From Parabacteroides sp. (GTDB taxonomy: Bacteria > Bacteroidota > Bacteroidia > Bacteroidales > Tannerellaceae), in NCBI GenBank assembly GCA_019411205.1, contig DXRF01000165.1:1-6977 (forward strand): 6,977 nucleotides of DNA, read 5' to 3'. Below are positions 1-6,721 of the stretch, in pieces. The position numbers and the translations under genes were made by a program. The notes beneath the pieces were generated by a model. It saw only the letters and a list, made by a program, of their open reading frames with translations. It did not search any database and was not told the DNA's origin. Numbering within the stretch: position 1 is the stretch's first letter; the number at the start of each line of letters is the position of its first letter.

Positions 1-482
1 GTTCATGGAAAGGCTTTGACTTACGTCTGTTCTTCCAAGGTACAATGAAACGTGACGTATGGTTGGACTCTCCTGTCTTTTGGGGATACAAAACAGGTAT
101 TTGGTGGGCTAACTTAAATGATTACATCATCGATAACTCTTGGAGTGAAACCAATACGAACGCTTACTATCCTATTCCGACTTGGAGTGATAGAAGTAAA
201 CAAACACAGACAAAATATCTGCAAAACGGTGCTTTTATCCGTTTGAAAGATGTTACATTAAGCTATACTATTCCTAAAGCGCTCATCAATAAATATGGCA
301 TCGGTCAGCTAAAAGTGTTTGTAAGCGGTCAGAATCTTTGGGAAGCTACAGGATTGTACAAATACCTCGACCCGGATGCTGTAGGCAGACGTGACAATAA
401 CGGTAACTTGAAAGTTGACGACAACGGTAGTGTTTATCCGTTTACCCGTTCTTATTCATTTGGTATCAACGTAACATTCTAA
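1..482 (+). CDS. SusC/RagA-family TonB-dependent outer-membrane receptor, C-terminal fragment
   Basis: This is the last 159 residues of a SusC-like receptor. The frame is open from the left edge, with the first whole codon at base 3. The internal ATG at 45 is not the start, because the frame upstream of it already reads like receptor sequence (SWKGFDLRLFFQGTMKRDVW). Visible family features are the late-barrel segment GAFIRLKDVTLSYTIPKAL, the segment VFVSGQNLW, and the C-terminal run PFTRSYSFGINVTF ending in Phe, the usual signature of an outer-membrane beta-barrel. SusC proteins import oligosaccharides or peptides across the outer membrane using TonB energy, with the SusD partner as a lid. 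That partner follows 16 nt downstream, so the two are surely one operon. The plug domain, TonB box and promoter lie outside the window, and the substrate cannot be inferred. Confidence 0.95.
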   Translation, partial: SWKGFDLRLFFQGTMKRDVWLDSPVFWGYKTGIWWANLNDYIIDNSWSETNTNAYYPIPTWSDRSKQTQTKYLQNGAFIRLKDVTLSYTIPKALINKYGIGQLKVFVSGQNLWEATGLYKYLDPDAVGRRDNNGNLKVDDNGSVYPFTRSYSFGINVTF

Positions 483-498
483 AAACAGACAAAGTAAC

Positions 499-2262
499 AT
501 GAAAAAGTCAATTATATTATTTGGTGGTTTATTGTTCCTCACCATCCAAAGTTGTGATGTGCTGGATAAAGAGCCATTAGACTCTATCAGCACACAACAA
601 TACTTTGCTAATGCCAATGCACAGGCTTTAGAGCAATATTGTAATGATTTATATCCCAAATTAATCACCGGACATGGAAATCCGAACGAATATAATTTTG
701 GGATGATGGAAACCGATTTCCAGTCTGATGACCTGCTGCCGTGGGATGCAAACTCTGTAGCTTTCAGCCAACACAGTATTTCTACAGCAGACAATGAGAA
801 CTGGAAATGGGAAAATATTCGTGCTTGCAATGCTTTTATGCAAGATTACGAACTATCTCCGGAAACCGAGGCCGTAAAACACCGTTATGCCGGTGAAATT
901 TTATTCTTCAAGACATTGGATTACTTTAATAAAGTAAAACGCTTTGGCGATGTACCTTGGTATGACAAAGTTTTGGTTCCTGGAGACAAGGATCTATACA
1001 AAGGCCGCGATTCCCGCATTACCGTTGTAGCAAATATGATAAAAGACATTGATCAAGCGATTGAATGGTTGCCCAAAAAAGAAACGACAGGTGTTTATCG
1101 TATCAGCAAAGATGCTGCACTTGCATTGAAGGCACGTATATGTCTATTTGAAGGAACTTTCCGCCGTTATCATAATCTGGAAGGCGATACCGAATTGCTC
1201 AAAGCCGCTTATGAAGCAGCAGGCGAACTGATGAAATCCGAATATGGTTATTCATTGTTCCAAGGTTCAAAACCGGGTAAAGCCTATTACGAATTATTTA
1301 TCCAGGCAGATTACAAATCCAATCCGGAAATTATCCTGTCAAAGGAATATGATCCGACTGTCGGCAAAGGAAATAACTTAAGCCGCCAGATTGCAGTCGG
1401 TGAATCTCCCATCGGTTTGAGTCGTGACGCAGTTGAAGATTATTTGTGTGCAACAACAGGAAAACCAATCTCTATGTGCGGCTGCGAAGGCCACTCCCAC
1501 CATACAACATTAATCGCCGAACTGAAGAACCGAGATCCGCGTTTACTACAAACAGTGCCGACTCCCGAAGCTGGTGAATACACCTATTATCTGGAAGGAA
1601 AACGCCCGGATATCGGTAAATATACCAGTGGAAGCGTCAGCACATCTACGGGATATGGCGTTATCAAATATTACAATCCGTCAGAATACACATCCTCTCA
1701 TCATATTGGAACATTAGACGCCCCCGTCTTCCGTTATGCAGAAATTCTTCTGATACGTGCAGAAGCAGGAGCCGAACTTGGCCTGGATCCCGAATTAGAC
1801 AAAACAGTCAACGCTTTGCGTGATCGGGTTGGTTTTAATCACCATTTGACAACAAATCCGATTGAAGATCCGAAATTGGTTGCCAAATATCCGACAATCA
1901 AAGGCCCGAATGCAAACTTGATCCGCGAAATCCGCCGTGAACGTCGTGTCGAACTAATGGCAGAAGGTTATCGTTATCATGACTTAATGCGCTGGGCCTG
2001 TGGTATTCGCCTGAACCAGCCGAAATTGGGTATCATTCCAGACAAAGCAACAAGCGAGAATGATTTAAATGGATATAATACAAAAGATTATGAATCTATT
2101 AAATCCGGATTAGGTTTCGTAGACGGTGCCATTGATGTTTATACAAAACGAATGACAAATCCAGTTCCAAACTTTATAGATCCCAAGAACTATTTGTTCT
2201 CTATTCCGACATACCAAATCGGATTAAACCCCAATTTAAAACAAAATCCGGGATGGGATTAA
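499..2262 (+). CDS. SusD/RagB-family nutrient-binding surface lipoprotein
   Basis: This is a complete 587-residue SusD homologue, a normal length for the family. The N-terminus is a lipoprotein signal: a short basic start, a hydrophobic stretch, then TIQSC with the lipidated Cys at 19, followed by DVLDKEP as in many SusD proteins. This supports the ATG at 499. Family landmarks are a TPR-like helix NWKWENIRACNAF (101-113), NRDPRLLQT (344-352), the helix FRYAEILLIRAEAGAELG (411-428), IREIRRERRVELMAEG (475-490) continuing to YRYHDLMRWACG, and the C-terminal signature FSIPTYQIGLNPNLKQNPGW. SusD proteins bind substrate at the cell surface and close over the SusC barrel. An unusual element is a Cys/His-rich stretch, CGCEGHSHH (327-335), just before the NRDPRL motif. 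No carbohydrate-active enzyme is visible nearby, so the ligand is unknown. Translation may be coupled to susC through the 16-nt gap. Confidence 0.96.
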   Translation: MKKSIILFGGLLFLTIQSCDVLDKEPLDSISTQQYFANANAQALEQYCNDLYPKLITGHGNPNEYNFGMMETDFQSDDLLPWDANSVAFSQHSISTADNENWKWENIRACNAFMQDYELSPETEAVKHRYAGEILFFKTLDYFNKVKRFGDVPWYDKVLVPGDKDLYKGRDSRITVVANMIKDIDQAIEWLPKKETTGVYRISKDAALALKARICLFEGTFRRYHNLEGDTELLKAAYEAAGELMKSEYGYSLFQGSKPGKAYYELFIQADYKSNPEIILSKEYDPTVGKGNNLSRQIAVGESPIGLSRDAVEDYLCATTGKPISMCGCEGHSHHTTLIAELKNRDPRLLQTVPTPEAGEYTYYLEGKRPDIGKYTSGSVSTSTGYGVIKYYNPSEYTSSHHIGTLDAPVFRYAEILLIRAEAGAELGLDPELDKTVNALRDRVGFNHHLTTNPIEDPKLVAKYPTIKGPNANLIREIRRERRVELMAEGYRYHDLMRWACGIRLNQPKLGIIPDKATSENDLNGYNTKDYESIKSGLGFVDGAIDVYTKRMTNPVPNFIDPKNYLFSIPTYQIGLNPNLKQNPGWD

Positions 2263-2289
2263 TTGAAATGTTTTGATAATTTTTTCAGA

Positions 2290-2325
2290 AGGTCCGCTCT
2301 TCATTATAGAAGGGTGGACCTTTTT
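2290..2325 (+). terminator. Intrinsic terminator of the SusC/SusD operon
   Basis: A 13-bp stem (AGGTCCGCTCTTC at 2290-2302 with GAAGGGTGGACCT at 2309-2321) encloses the loop ATTATA. All positions pair, two of them as G-U wobbles, and a run of five T follows (2321-2325). It lies 27 nt after the susD stop codon. On the minus strand the hairpin is not followed by a T tract, so it appears to act only on plus-strand transcripts. Confidence 0.9.
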
Positions 2326-2390
2326 GTATTTGGAGAATCCTCTTTCAATAGCTTTTGATTTTAAAGTCTATCTTCACAACCGGAAAACAT

Positions 2391-2461
2391 CGAATTCAAA
2401 ACATATATGTTTTAAAAACGAAACACCTATGCTTTGAATTCGAAACATAGGTGTTTTGAAA
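2391..2461. repeat. EcoRI-site-centred palindromic repeat cluster
   Basis: Two direct copies of a 26-bp unit begin with GAATTC at 2392-2417 and 2436-2461, and 22 of 26 positions are identical (core AAACATA..TGTTTT). A third copy runs inverted from 2441 back to 2416, so the right part is a near-perfect palindrome at 2419-2458: arms AAACACCTATG and CATAGGTGTTT around a central GAATTC, with one C/A mismatch and a few wobbles. The left part holds a perfect 16-bp palindrome, AAAACATATATGTTTT (2398-2413). The cluster lies between convergent transcription units and downstream of the M28 peptidase stop. Read on the minus strand, the large hairpin is followed by TTTCGTTTTT, so it may terminate the peptidase transcript. 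Dispersed-repeat status is inference. Confidence 0.75.
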
Positions 2462-2481
2462 TAAGAAGTAAAACGATCACA

Positions 2482-3480
2482 TCAATAGTCTTTCTCATTC
2501 GCCAGATTCCACATATTCAGAAAAGAGGCTTTCGTTATATCGACGATCTTATTCCAGTTAATCTTCTCCACATGGTCACTTGGCATATGATAGTCAGGAT
2601 GACCGTCCGTATGATACCAAATGATCGGAATATCCAAGAGAGCGAACGAAGCGTTATCGCTCCCCCCTACCGGCTTATCCCACGGACGATAATCAGGAGT
2701 CAGATTCAAACCATATTTCTTGATATCGTTTTTTAACCAGTCGCCAAACGCAGGATGTGCTTCCGTATAGAAATAAACGACATGCGTCGGCTTGGACTCG
2801 TCTTTATTACGGCCAATCATGTCATAATTCAGATATCCTTTCACCTTATCCATATCCGGGAATGTCTGCACGAAATATTTGGAGCCTAACAAGCCTTTCT
2901 CTTCGCCATCCCAGAATGCGAAAATAACGGTTCGCTCCGGTTGGACACCTGTTGCTAAAAACGCCTTAGCGACCTGCAGGACGGCTGAAACCCCCGAAGC
3001 ATTATCGTCGGCCCCGTTATAGATCCGGTCCCCACCCAACATCGGGTCAAGGCCGAGATGATCATAATGGGCACCTATAATCACATATTCGTTCGGGTTC
3101 TTACCTTCGATCTTCCCCAGGATGTTGTTCATCGACAGCTTCTGGTGGACACCTTGTTTCAACTTCGCGATCGAATCTGGATGAACCTGGAAACGGCCCT
3201 TCTTCTGCCGTTCCTTATTATAGGCCTCGAAAGGTTGGTAATAGGATTCGAACAGAGGCTCGATCCCCATCGTTTTCAAATTAGAGACAATATATTCACC
3301 GGCAATACGTCCACCACGGAAACCCGCTTCACGTCCTTCCAATGCATCACTTGCCAGGAAACCGATATAGGCTTCGGCATTTTCCTTGTTAATAACATCC
3401 AATCCTTTCTTTTCAGGCGATTCGGCCCATAATGTAGCACTCAGTGCAACAGAGACTAAGAATAATCCCGTTTTTCTCAT
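2482..3480 (-). CDS. Secreted M28-family zinc metallopeptidase (aminopeptidase type)
   Basis: This 332-residue protein has a Sec signal peptide (MRKTGLFLVSVALSATLWA, likely cleaved after Ala19), so it acts outside the cytoplasm, probably in the periplasm. All five M28 metal ligands can be read: His138 in GAHYDH, Asp158 in GADDNASG, Glu194 in DGEEKGLLGS (with Glu193 as general base), Asp220 in NYDMIG and His298 in YHMPSD. The set matches the two-zinc co-catalytic centre of the Vibrio and Streptomyces aminopeptidases. No protease-associated domain is inserted and no C-terminal extension is present. The DGEE motif argues against the related glutaminyl cyclases, which vary at this site. Substrate specificity within M28 cannot be told from motifs. 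The gene stands alone: a promoter-like box lies upstream on its own strand, and the palindromic repeat cluster follows the stop. There is no clear Shine-Dalgarno site; the leader is AT-rich. Confidence 0.94.
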   Translation of the reverse strand: MRKTGLFLVSVALSATLWAESPEKKGLDVINKENAEAYIGFLASDALEGREAGFRGGRIAGEYIVSNLKTMGIEPLFESYYQPFEAYNKERQKKGRFQVHPDSIAKLKQGVHQKLSMNNILGKIEGKNPNEYVIIGAHYDHLGLDPMLGGDRIYNGADDNASGVSAVLQVAKAFLATGVQPERTVIFAFWDGEEKGLLGSKYFVQTFPDMDKVKGYLNYDMIGRNKDESKPTHVVYFYTEAHPAFGDWLKNDIKKYGLNLTPDYRPWDKPVGGSDNASFALLDIPIIWYHTDGHPDYHMPSDHVEKINWNKIVDITKASFLNMWNLANEKDY

Positions 3481-3521
3481 TTCGATATTGTGTTTTACAG
3501 ATTATAGTTTTCTACATTATG

Positions 3522-3529
3522 CAAATATA
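3522..3529 (-). promoter_or_regulatory. Putative -7 box for the M28 peptidase gene
   Basis: On the minus strand this reads TATATTTG, an exact match to the Bacteroidetes sigma-factor box TAnnTTTG, about 42 nt before the peptidase start codon. No convincing -33 TTTG is seen at the expected distance. The box forms one arm of an 18-bp inverted repeat (3522-3539, CAAATAT and ATATTTG around AGAA). Confidence 0.5.
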
Positions 3530-3539
3530 GAAATATTTG

Positions 3540-3741
3540 TATACATTCGAATTATAATAATAGAATACAGATATGGTTTTAATGTGGCTATGGACAAGAG
3601 CAGGACTGACTTTATCAAAATAAAAAAAGGCCAAACTCCGCTATCTAATAAGCGTCGAATGCCTCCCACATTTATCTCCCACCTGTCTTTCTAAAGACTA
3701 CGGTGAAGAGACTACATCTAAAATTATTTACTGTTTAATAC
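3540..3741. other. Intergenic stretch without a supported gene
   Basis: I find no credible reading frame with a ribosome-binding site here. Visible features are a perfect 6-bp inverted repeat GTCTTT/AAAGAC with a 2-nt loop at 3685-3698, a pair of GTGGGAG repeats on the minus strand (within 3663-3683), and a seven-T run on the minus strand directly after GGAGTTTGGCC (around 3624-3641). That T run looks like the end of a terminator, but I could not find a matching upstream arm. It might mark the 3' end of the small-protein transcript starting near 3975. Confidence 0.4.
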
Positions 3742-3912
3742 TCAATTTTTAGAGCTTTCGCTCATTTGGCTCATCAATCTGCGGATCTCAGCATTTACTC
3801 GCTGACACATTGAACCATTTCCCACTGACTGATAACGATCAGCCTGATAACGCAACATCGCTAAAGTACGCATACTTTTTTCGTTTTCTCTCATCATCAT
3901 AATTTTACTCAT
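3742..3912 (-). CDS. Small Met-rich helical protein, function unknown
   Basis: This 56-residue reading frame starts MSKIMMMRENEKSMRTLAML and ends MSESSKN with TGA. I do not recognise a family. The case for a real gene is a good Shine-Dalgarno GGAG (plus-strand 3920-3923) 7 nt before the ATG, an upstream TAnnTTTG box at 3980-3987, and a soluble, charged composition that looks helical throughout, with seven Met in the first 20 residues or so, one Cys and no signal peptide or membrane segment. It lies 169 nt downstream of carbonic anhydrase on the same strand, so read-through from that operon is possible. The Shine-Dalgarno site is buried in a perfect hairpin (3918-3935). A small regulatory or scaffold protein is one guess, without motif support. 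Confidence 0.65.
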   Translation of the reverse strand: MSKIMMMRENEKSMRTLAMLRYQADRYQSVGNGSMCQRVNAEIRRLMSQMSESSKN

Positions 3913-3917
3913 TTAAA

Positions 3918-3935
3918 TTCTCCACGCTTGGAGAA
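3918..3935 (-). promoter_or_regulatory. Hairpin sequestering the small gene's ribosome-binding site
   Basis: On the minus strand TTCTCC pairs perfectly with GGAGAA around the loop AAGCGT. The 3' arm contains the GGAG that would recruit ribosomes to the ATG at 3912. In the folded mRNA the site would be masked, so translation might depend on temperature, a bound factor or an antisense RNA. There is no T run after the stem, so it is not a terminator. Confidence 0.5.
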
Positions 3936-3979
3936 CGATTAATAATAACTAAACCTAAACTTTCTTTTTGTTTACAGTG

Positions 3980-3987
3980 CAAAGATA
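3980..3987 (-). promoter_or_regulatory. Putative -7 box for the small gene
   Basis: On the minus strand this reads TATCTTTG, matching TAnnTTTG, and would give a leader of about 60 nt that includes the hairpin over the Shine-Dalgarno site. No good -33 element is visible in the AT-rich upstream sequence, so the call rests on one box. Confidence 0.45.
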
Positions 3988-4081
3988 GGCATTTTATTTG
4001 AATTTATGCTGTAAAACATATTTAATATCTATTATTTAACCATATTTAGGTTTTGATTAAATACTTTTCATCTCGATCTAT

Positions 4082-4624
4082 CTAAACGACAGTAGTCAAT
4101 TCACCTGTGGTCGAGTCGATTACAAATCCTCGGACCGTTATATCTTTCGGAATCAACGGATGTTTTTGTACTTGAGCCACTGTTTCACGAACGGAACCTT
4201 CCGGAGTGTCGAACCCACGCAACCACGATTTGAAATCAATGCCACAGTAACGCATCATGTCGATATGCTCCGAAGGGATGCCGCGCTTCTTCATTACCTC
4301 AATCATCTGTTCGCTGTCCATATGTTTGGCACCACAATCGGTATGACCGATAATCATGACTTCGTTCACCCCTAATTCATAAATGGCAACCAGCAGGCTC
4401 CGGATCACACTTCCGAAAGGATGGGAAATAATCGCCCCCGCATTCTTAATGATCTTGACATCTCCGTTCTTTATACCCAAAGCTGCCGGCAGCAGCTCCG
4501 TAAGACGTGTGTCCATACAAGATACTATCGCGATTTTCTTATCAGGATATTTATTGGTGATAAACCGCTCGTACCCTTTATTCTTTACAAATTCACGATT
4601 AAATTTCAATAACTCGTCTATCAT
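4082..4624 (-). CDS. Beta-class carbonic anhydrase
   Basis: This 180-residue cytoplasmic enzyme interconverts carbon dioxide and bicarbonate. With the start at 4624 (MIDELLKFNREFVKNKGYER), the zinc ligands are Cys36 in SCMDTR, His94 and Cys97 in GHTDCG, and the Asp38-Arg40 dyad of the beta class is present. NAGA and the HPFGSVIRSL helix are also typical. I prefer this ATG because AGG lies 6 nt upstream of it; the frame extends 12 residues further to a TTG at 4660, but those residues (ILNCYIYNRIV) do not look like family sequence. The gene starts 32 nt after the HAD phosphatase stop on the same strand, so both are probably one transcript. Bacteroidales need bicarbonate and carbon dioxide for PEP carboxykinase and the succinate route, which fits a housekeeping role (inference). 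Confidence 0.95.
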   Translation of the reverse strand: MIDELLKFNREFVKNKGYERFITNKYPDKKIAIVSCMDTRLTELLPAALGIKNGDVKIIKNAGAIISHPFGSVIRSLLVAIYELGVNEVMIIGHTDCGAKHMDSEQMIEVMKKRGIPSEHIDMMRYCGIDFKSWLRGFDTPEGSVRETVAQVQKHPLIPKDITVRGFVIDSTTGELTTVV

Positions 4625-4656
4625 AACTATCCTATTATATATGTAACAGTTCAATA

Positions 4657-5433
4657 TCAAATAATGTTGAAATGTTTCAACGCATTGTATACACCGTTCT
4701 CGTCGACAGAGGTCGTCACATAGCCGGCTGCACTCATCACGTCTTCGGCCGCATTTCCCATAGCAACCCCGATTCCGACATGGCTAAGCATCTGGATATC
4801 ATTACCACCATCGCCAAAAGCCATACATTCGTCCAGACCGATATGAAAATGTTCCAGCATCTTGTCAATCCCGACCCTTTTACTGCTTCCGAACGGAACG
4901 ATATCCGTAAAAAGAGGGTTCCACCGTGTGGATTCACAATGGGACAAGACCTTCATGATCCGTTTTTCCTGCTCTGCTGTAAAAAAGGCGATCAGCTGGT
5001 AAACCGTTTTTCCATAAATATCCTCGATCGGACGGATTGGAGGAGCCGGGAAATTCAACAGATGAAACACCTCGTTTACCGCTTTATCCGTATAGTTCAT
5101 AAAAATCTCGTCTTCCTGCACGAAGGCACAAGGGAATTCGCCTTCCATTTCCTGGTAACGAACCAAGGCTTCGATATCCTTATCGGGAATACTGTGCTTA
5201 TAAATGACATCATCCTTTCCGGCAAACACATAGCCGCCATTCAAAGTCACATATCCATCGAACTCAAGATCGCCCAGGTTGTTAATCGAACGGCGATGGC
5301 GGCCGGTTGCTATAAATACTTTTATCCCCTTCTTTTTCAACAACTCGATCGCATGAAGGGTGGATTTTGGGACTACATGTGTTTTAAAGCTGACCAATGT
5401 CCCATCAATATCAAAAAATACTGCCTTAATCAT
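4657..5433 (-). CDS. Cof-type (class IIB) HAD-superfamily phosphatase
   Basis: This 258-residue cytoplasmic hydrolase shows all four HAD motifs: DIDGTL with nucleophile Asp8 and acid/base Asp10, ATGR with Thr43, Lys185 in SSKRVGIDK, and GDGGND with Asp208 and Asp212 for magnesium. The stretch between motifs II and III, about 60 to 180, is the large C2-type cap of the Cof/YbiV/BT4131 group, and the length is typical. Members dephosphorylate sugar phosphates, nucleotides or flavin precursors with broad specificity, so the physiological substrate is open. The gene is first in a two-gene unit with carbonic anhydrase, 32 nt apart. A TACCTTTG box lies 31 nt upstream, and the Shine-Dalgarno site is weak. 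No functional link to carbonic anhydrase is known to me. Confidence 0.93.
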   Translation of the reverse strand: MIKAVFFDIDGTLVSFKTHVVPKSTLHAIELLKKKGIKVFIATGRHRRSINNLGDLEFDGYVTLNGGYVFAGKDDVIYKHSIPDKDIEALVRYQEMEGEFPCAFVQEDEIFMNYTDKAVNEVFHLLNFPAPPIRPIEDIYGKTVYQLIAFFTAEQEKRIMKVLSHCESTRWNPLFTDIVPFGSSKRVGIDKMLEHFHIGLDECMAFGDGGNDIQMLSHVGIGVAMGNAAEDVMSAAGYVTTSVDENGVYNALKHFNII

Positions 5434-5463
5434 AACCTAAACTCATTACCTTTTAAACCTCAA

Positions 5464-5493
5464 CAAAGGTAAGAATAATTACGGATTTCCAAA
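5464..5493 (-). promoter_or_regulatory. Putative promoter of the HAD-carbonic anhydrase unit
   Basis: On the minus strand TTTG (5493-5490) and TACCTTTG (5471-5464) resemble the Bacteroidetes -33 and -7 elements, with an 18-nt spacer. The -7 box is about 30 nt before the HAD start codon. The -33 element abuts that of the divergent porin promoter. Confidence 0.55.
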
Positions 5494-5517
5494 GATCACA
5501 TAAAATTTGTATATTTG
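5486..5517 (+). promoter_or_regulatory. Putative promoter of the porin gene
   Basis: TATATTTG (5510-5517) matches the -7 consensus TAnnTTTG exactly. TTTC at 5486-5489 is a one-mismatch -33 candidate with a 20-nt spacer. Transcription would begin about 20 nt before the porin ATG at 5544. The leader has no clear Shine-Dalgarno site. Confidence 0.55.
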
Positions 5518-5543
5518 GACGCTGAAACATTTTATTTGCAAAC

Positions 5544-6719
5544 ATGAAAACACATCTCTACTTATTGCCAATACTATTCATATTCGTTCCATCCATCTTT
5601 GCGCAAGAGGTTGAGAAAGAAACCGTGCCCGGACAAGAACCAACTTTGGTAGAACGGCTTACGGGAGGGAAAAAAGTGATTGAAAGTGCAGAAATGAACT
5701 TCCAGCTTTTTACTTCGGCAAACGCAAATTTCACAGGTTCCGATTTCGACGGCATGAACTTCAAGTTGAATCGCGTTCGGTTGGAAATAAAAGGGGACGT
5801 ATGGAAAAGCCTTTCCTATCATTACCGGCAGTCATTCAATAAATATTCGGACCCTTATTCGCTGGACAATCTTTCGTCCTCGCTCGAATTGGCTTATGTC
5901 AACCTGAAAGTGCATGACAAGTTCGGCTTTACGATCGGTAAGCAGTTTGTCAATTTCGGAGGATACGAATATTTTGTCAATTCGATAAAAGTACGTGAGT
6001 TCAGTGAATTCAACAACCTGCTGACCTGCTATCAGGCTGGTATTTCAGGCAACTGGCAGATCAACCCGGACCACGAACTTTGTTTCCAGATCGTGAACAA
6101 CCGAAGCGGACAGGACGATGAAATCTATGCGACCGGATTACCGGAGAACACACGAGAGGCCAAAGTACCTTTCATGTACACAGTAAACTGGAACAGTTAC
6201 TATTTAGACCGTGTCCTGCAACTCCGCTATGCCGCCTCCGTCGGACAACAGACACAGAAACGTTATTCCTATTACTTCACCTGTGGCAACACGATCGAGA
6301 AAGGACCTCTGCTGGCTTATCTGGACATCATGTACACCCGGCAGGGGTTGGACCAGCACGGCGTTATAAGCCGCCTGCCAGAGACGGTCCAGACAGCTTG
6401 CAACACCGAATATCTATCGGTCATCGCCGATGTCGACTACCGGATTCATCCGCGCTGGAATGTCTATGTGAAAGGAGCTTATGAAACCGGAAGGGTTTAC
6501 AAGGCAAACGGGCCGTTCGCCAAAGGCATGTACCGCCGTTCCTGGAATGCACAGAGCAGCCTCGAATTTTTCCCGATCAAGAACAGCGATCTTTTCATCT
6601 TTCTCCTTTATACATATCGTGGCGTGAAGCTAGAAAAAGCTGCTTTGGATATGGGAGCAGTCGATCCCGACACGCACCGTATTTCATTAGGATTGGTCTA
6701 TTCGATTCCGGTATTTTAA
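5544..6719 (+). CDS. Outer-membrane porin, OprO/OprP (phosphate-selective porin) family
   Basis: This 391-residue protein has a clean Sec signal (MKTHLYLLPILFIFVPSIFA, cleavage before Gln21) and ends in YSIPVF, with the C-terminal Phe typical of barrels inserted by the Bam complex. Between them are alternating amphipathic strands and aromatic girdle residues. Segments typical of the family are FKLNRVRLEIKGDVWKSLSY (73-92), IGKQFVNFGGYEYF (131-144) and the last strands FIFLLYTYRG and HRISLGLVYSIPVF. The family is named after Pseudomonas phosphate porins, but Bacteroidetes members are not shown here to select phosphate, and no phosphate genes are nearby. The gene is transcribed divergently from the HAD unit and appears monocistronic. 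It ends 2 nt from the stop of the opposing gene, with no terminator between them. Confidence 0.87.
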   Translation: MKTHLYLLPILFIFVPSIFAQEVEKETVPGQEPTLVERLTGGKKVIESAEMNFQLFTSANANFTGSDFDGMNFKLNRVRLEIKGDVWKSLSYHYRQSFNKYSDPYSLDNLSSSLELAYVNLKVHDKFGFTIGKQFVNFGGYEYFVNSIKVREFSEFNNLLTCYQAGISGNWQINPDHELCFQIVNNRSGQDDEIYATGLPENTREAKVPFMYTVNWNSYYLDRVLQLRYAASVGQQTQKRYSYYFTCGNTIEKGPLLAYLDIMYTRQGLDQHGVISRLPETVQTACNTEYLSVIADVDYRIHPRWNVYVKGAYETGRVYKANGPFAKGMYRRSWNAQSSLEFFPIKNSDLFIFLLYTYRGVKLEKAALDMGAVDPDTHRISLGLVYSIPVF

Positions 6720-6721
6720 AA

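Noticed and set aside
456..843. Minus-strand frames opposite the start of susD
   Set aside because: They are antisense to a clear SusD lipoprotein start and have no promoter or ribosome-binding site.
2391..2461. CRISPR array
   Set aside because: There are only two direct units and one inverted unit, with no uniform unique spacers and no cas genes; the structure is palindromic instead.
2434..2736. Plus-strand frame of 100 codons beginning in the repeat cluster
   Set aside because: It is mostly antisense to the M28 peptidase, has no ribosome-binding site, and its translation is Arg/Ile-rich without domains.
3386..3694. Plus-strand frame of 102 codons crossing the peptidase start
   Set aside because: It overlaps the peptidase signal peptide and promoter in antisense, is AT-driven in composition and has no Shine-Dalgarno site.
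3685..3698. Inverted repeat GTCTTT CT AAAGAC as a terminator
   Set aside because: The loop is only 2 nt and neither side has a T tract.
4625..4660. Upstream TTG start for carbonic anhydrase overlapping the HAD stop
   Set aside because: The extra 12 residues are not family-like, TTG is a poor start, and the ATG at 4624 has AGG six nt upstream.
4672..5472. Plus-strand frame of 266 codons
   Set aside because: It lies wholly opposite the HAD phosphatase, which has all catalytic motifs; the plus-strand translation has no recognisable domain and an odd Cys/His/Phe-rich composition typical of an antisense shadow.
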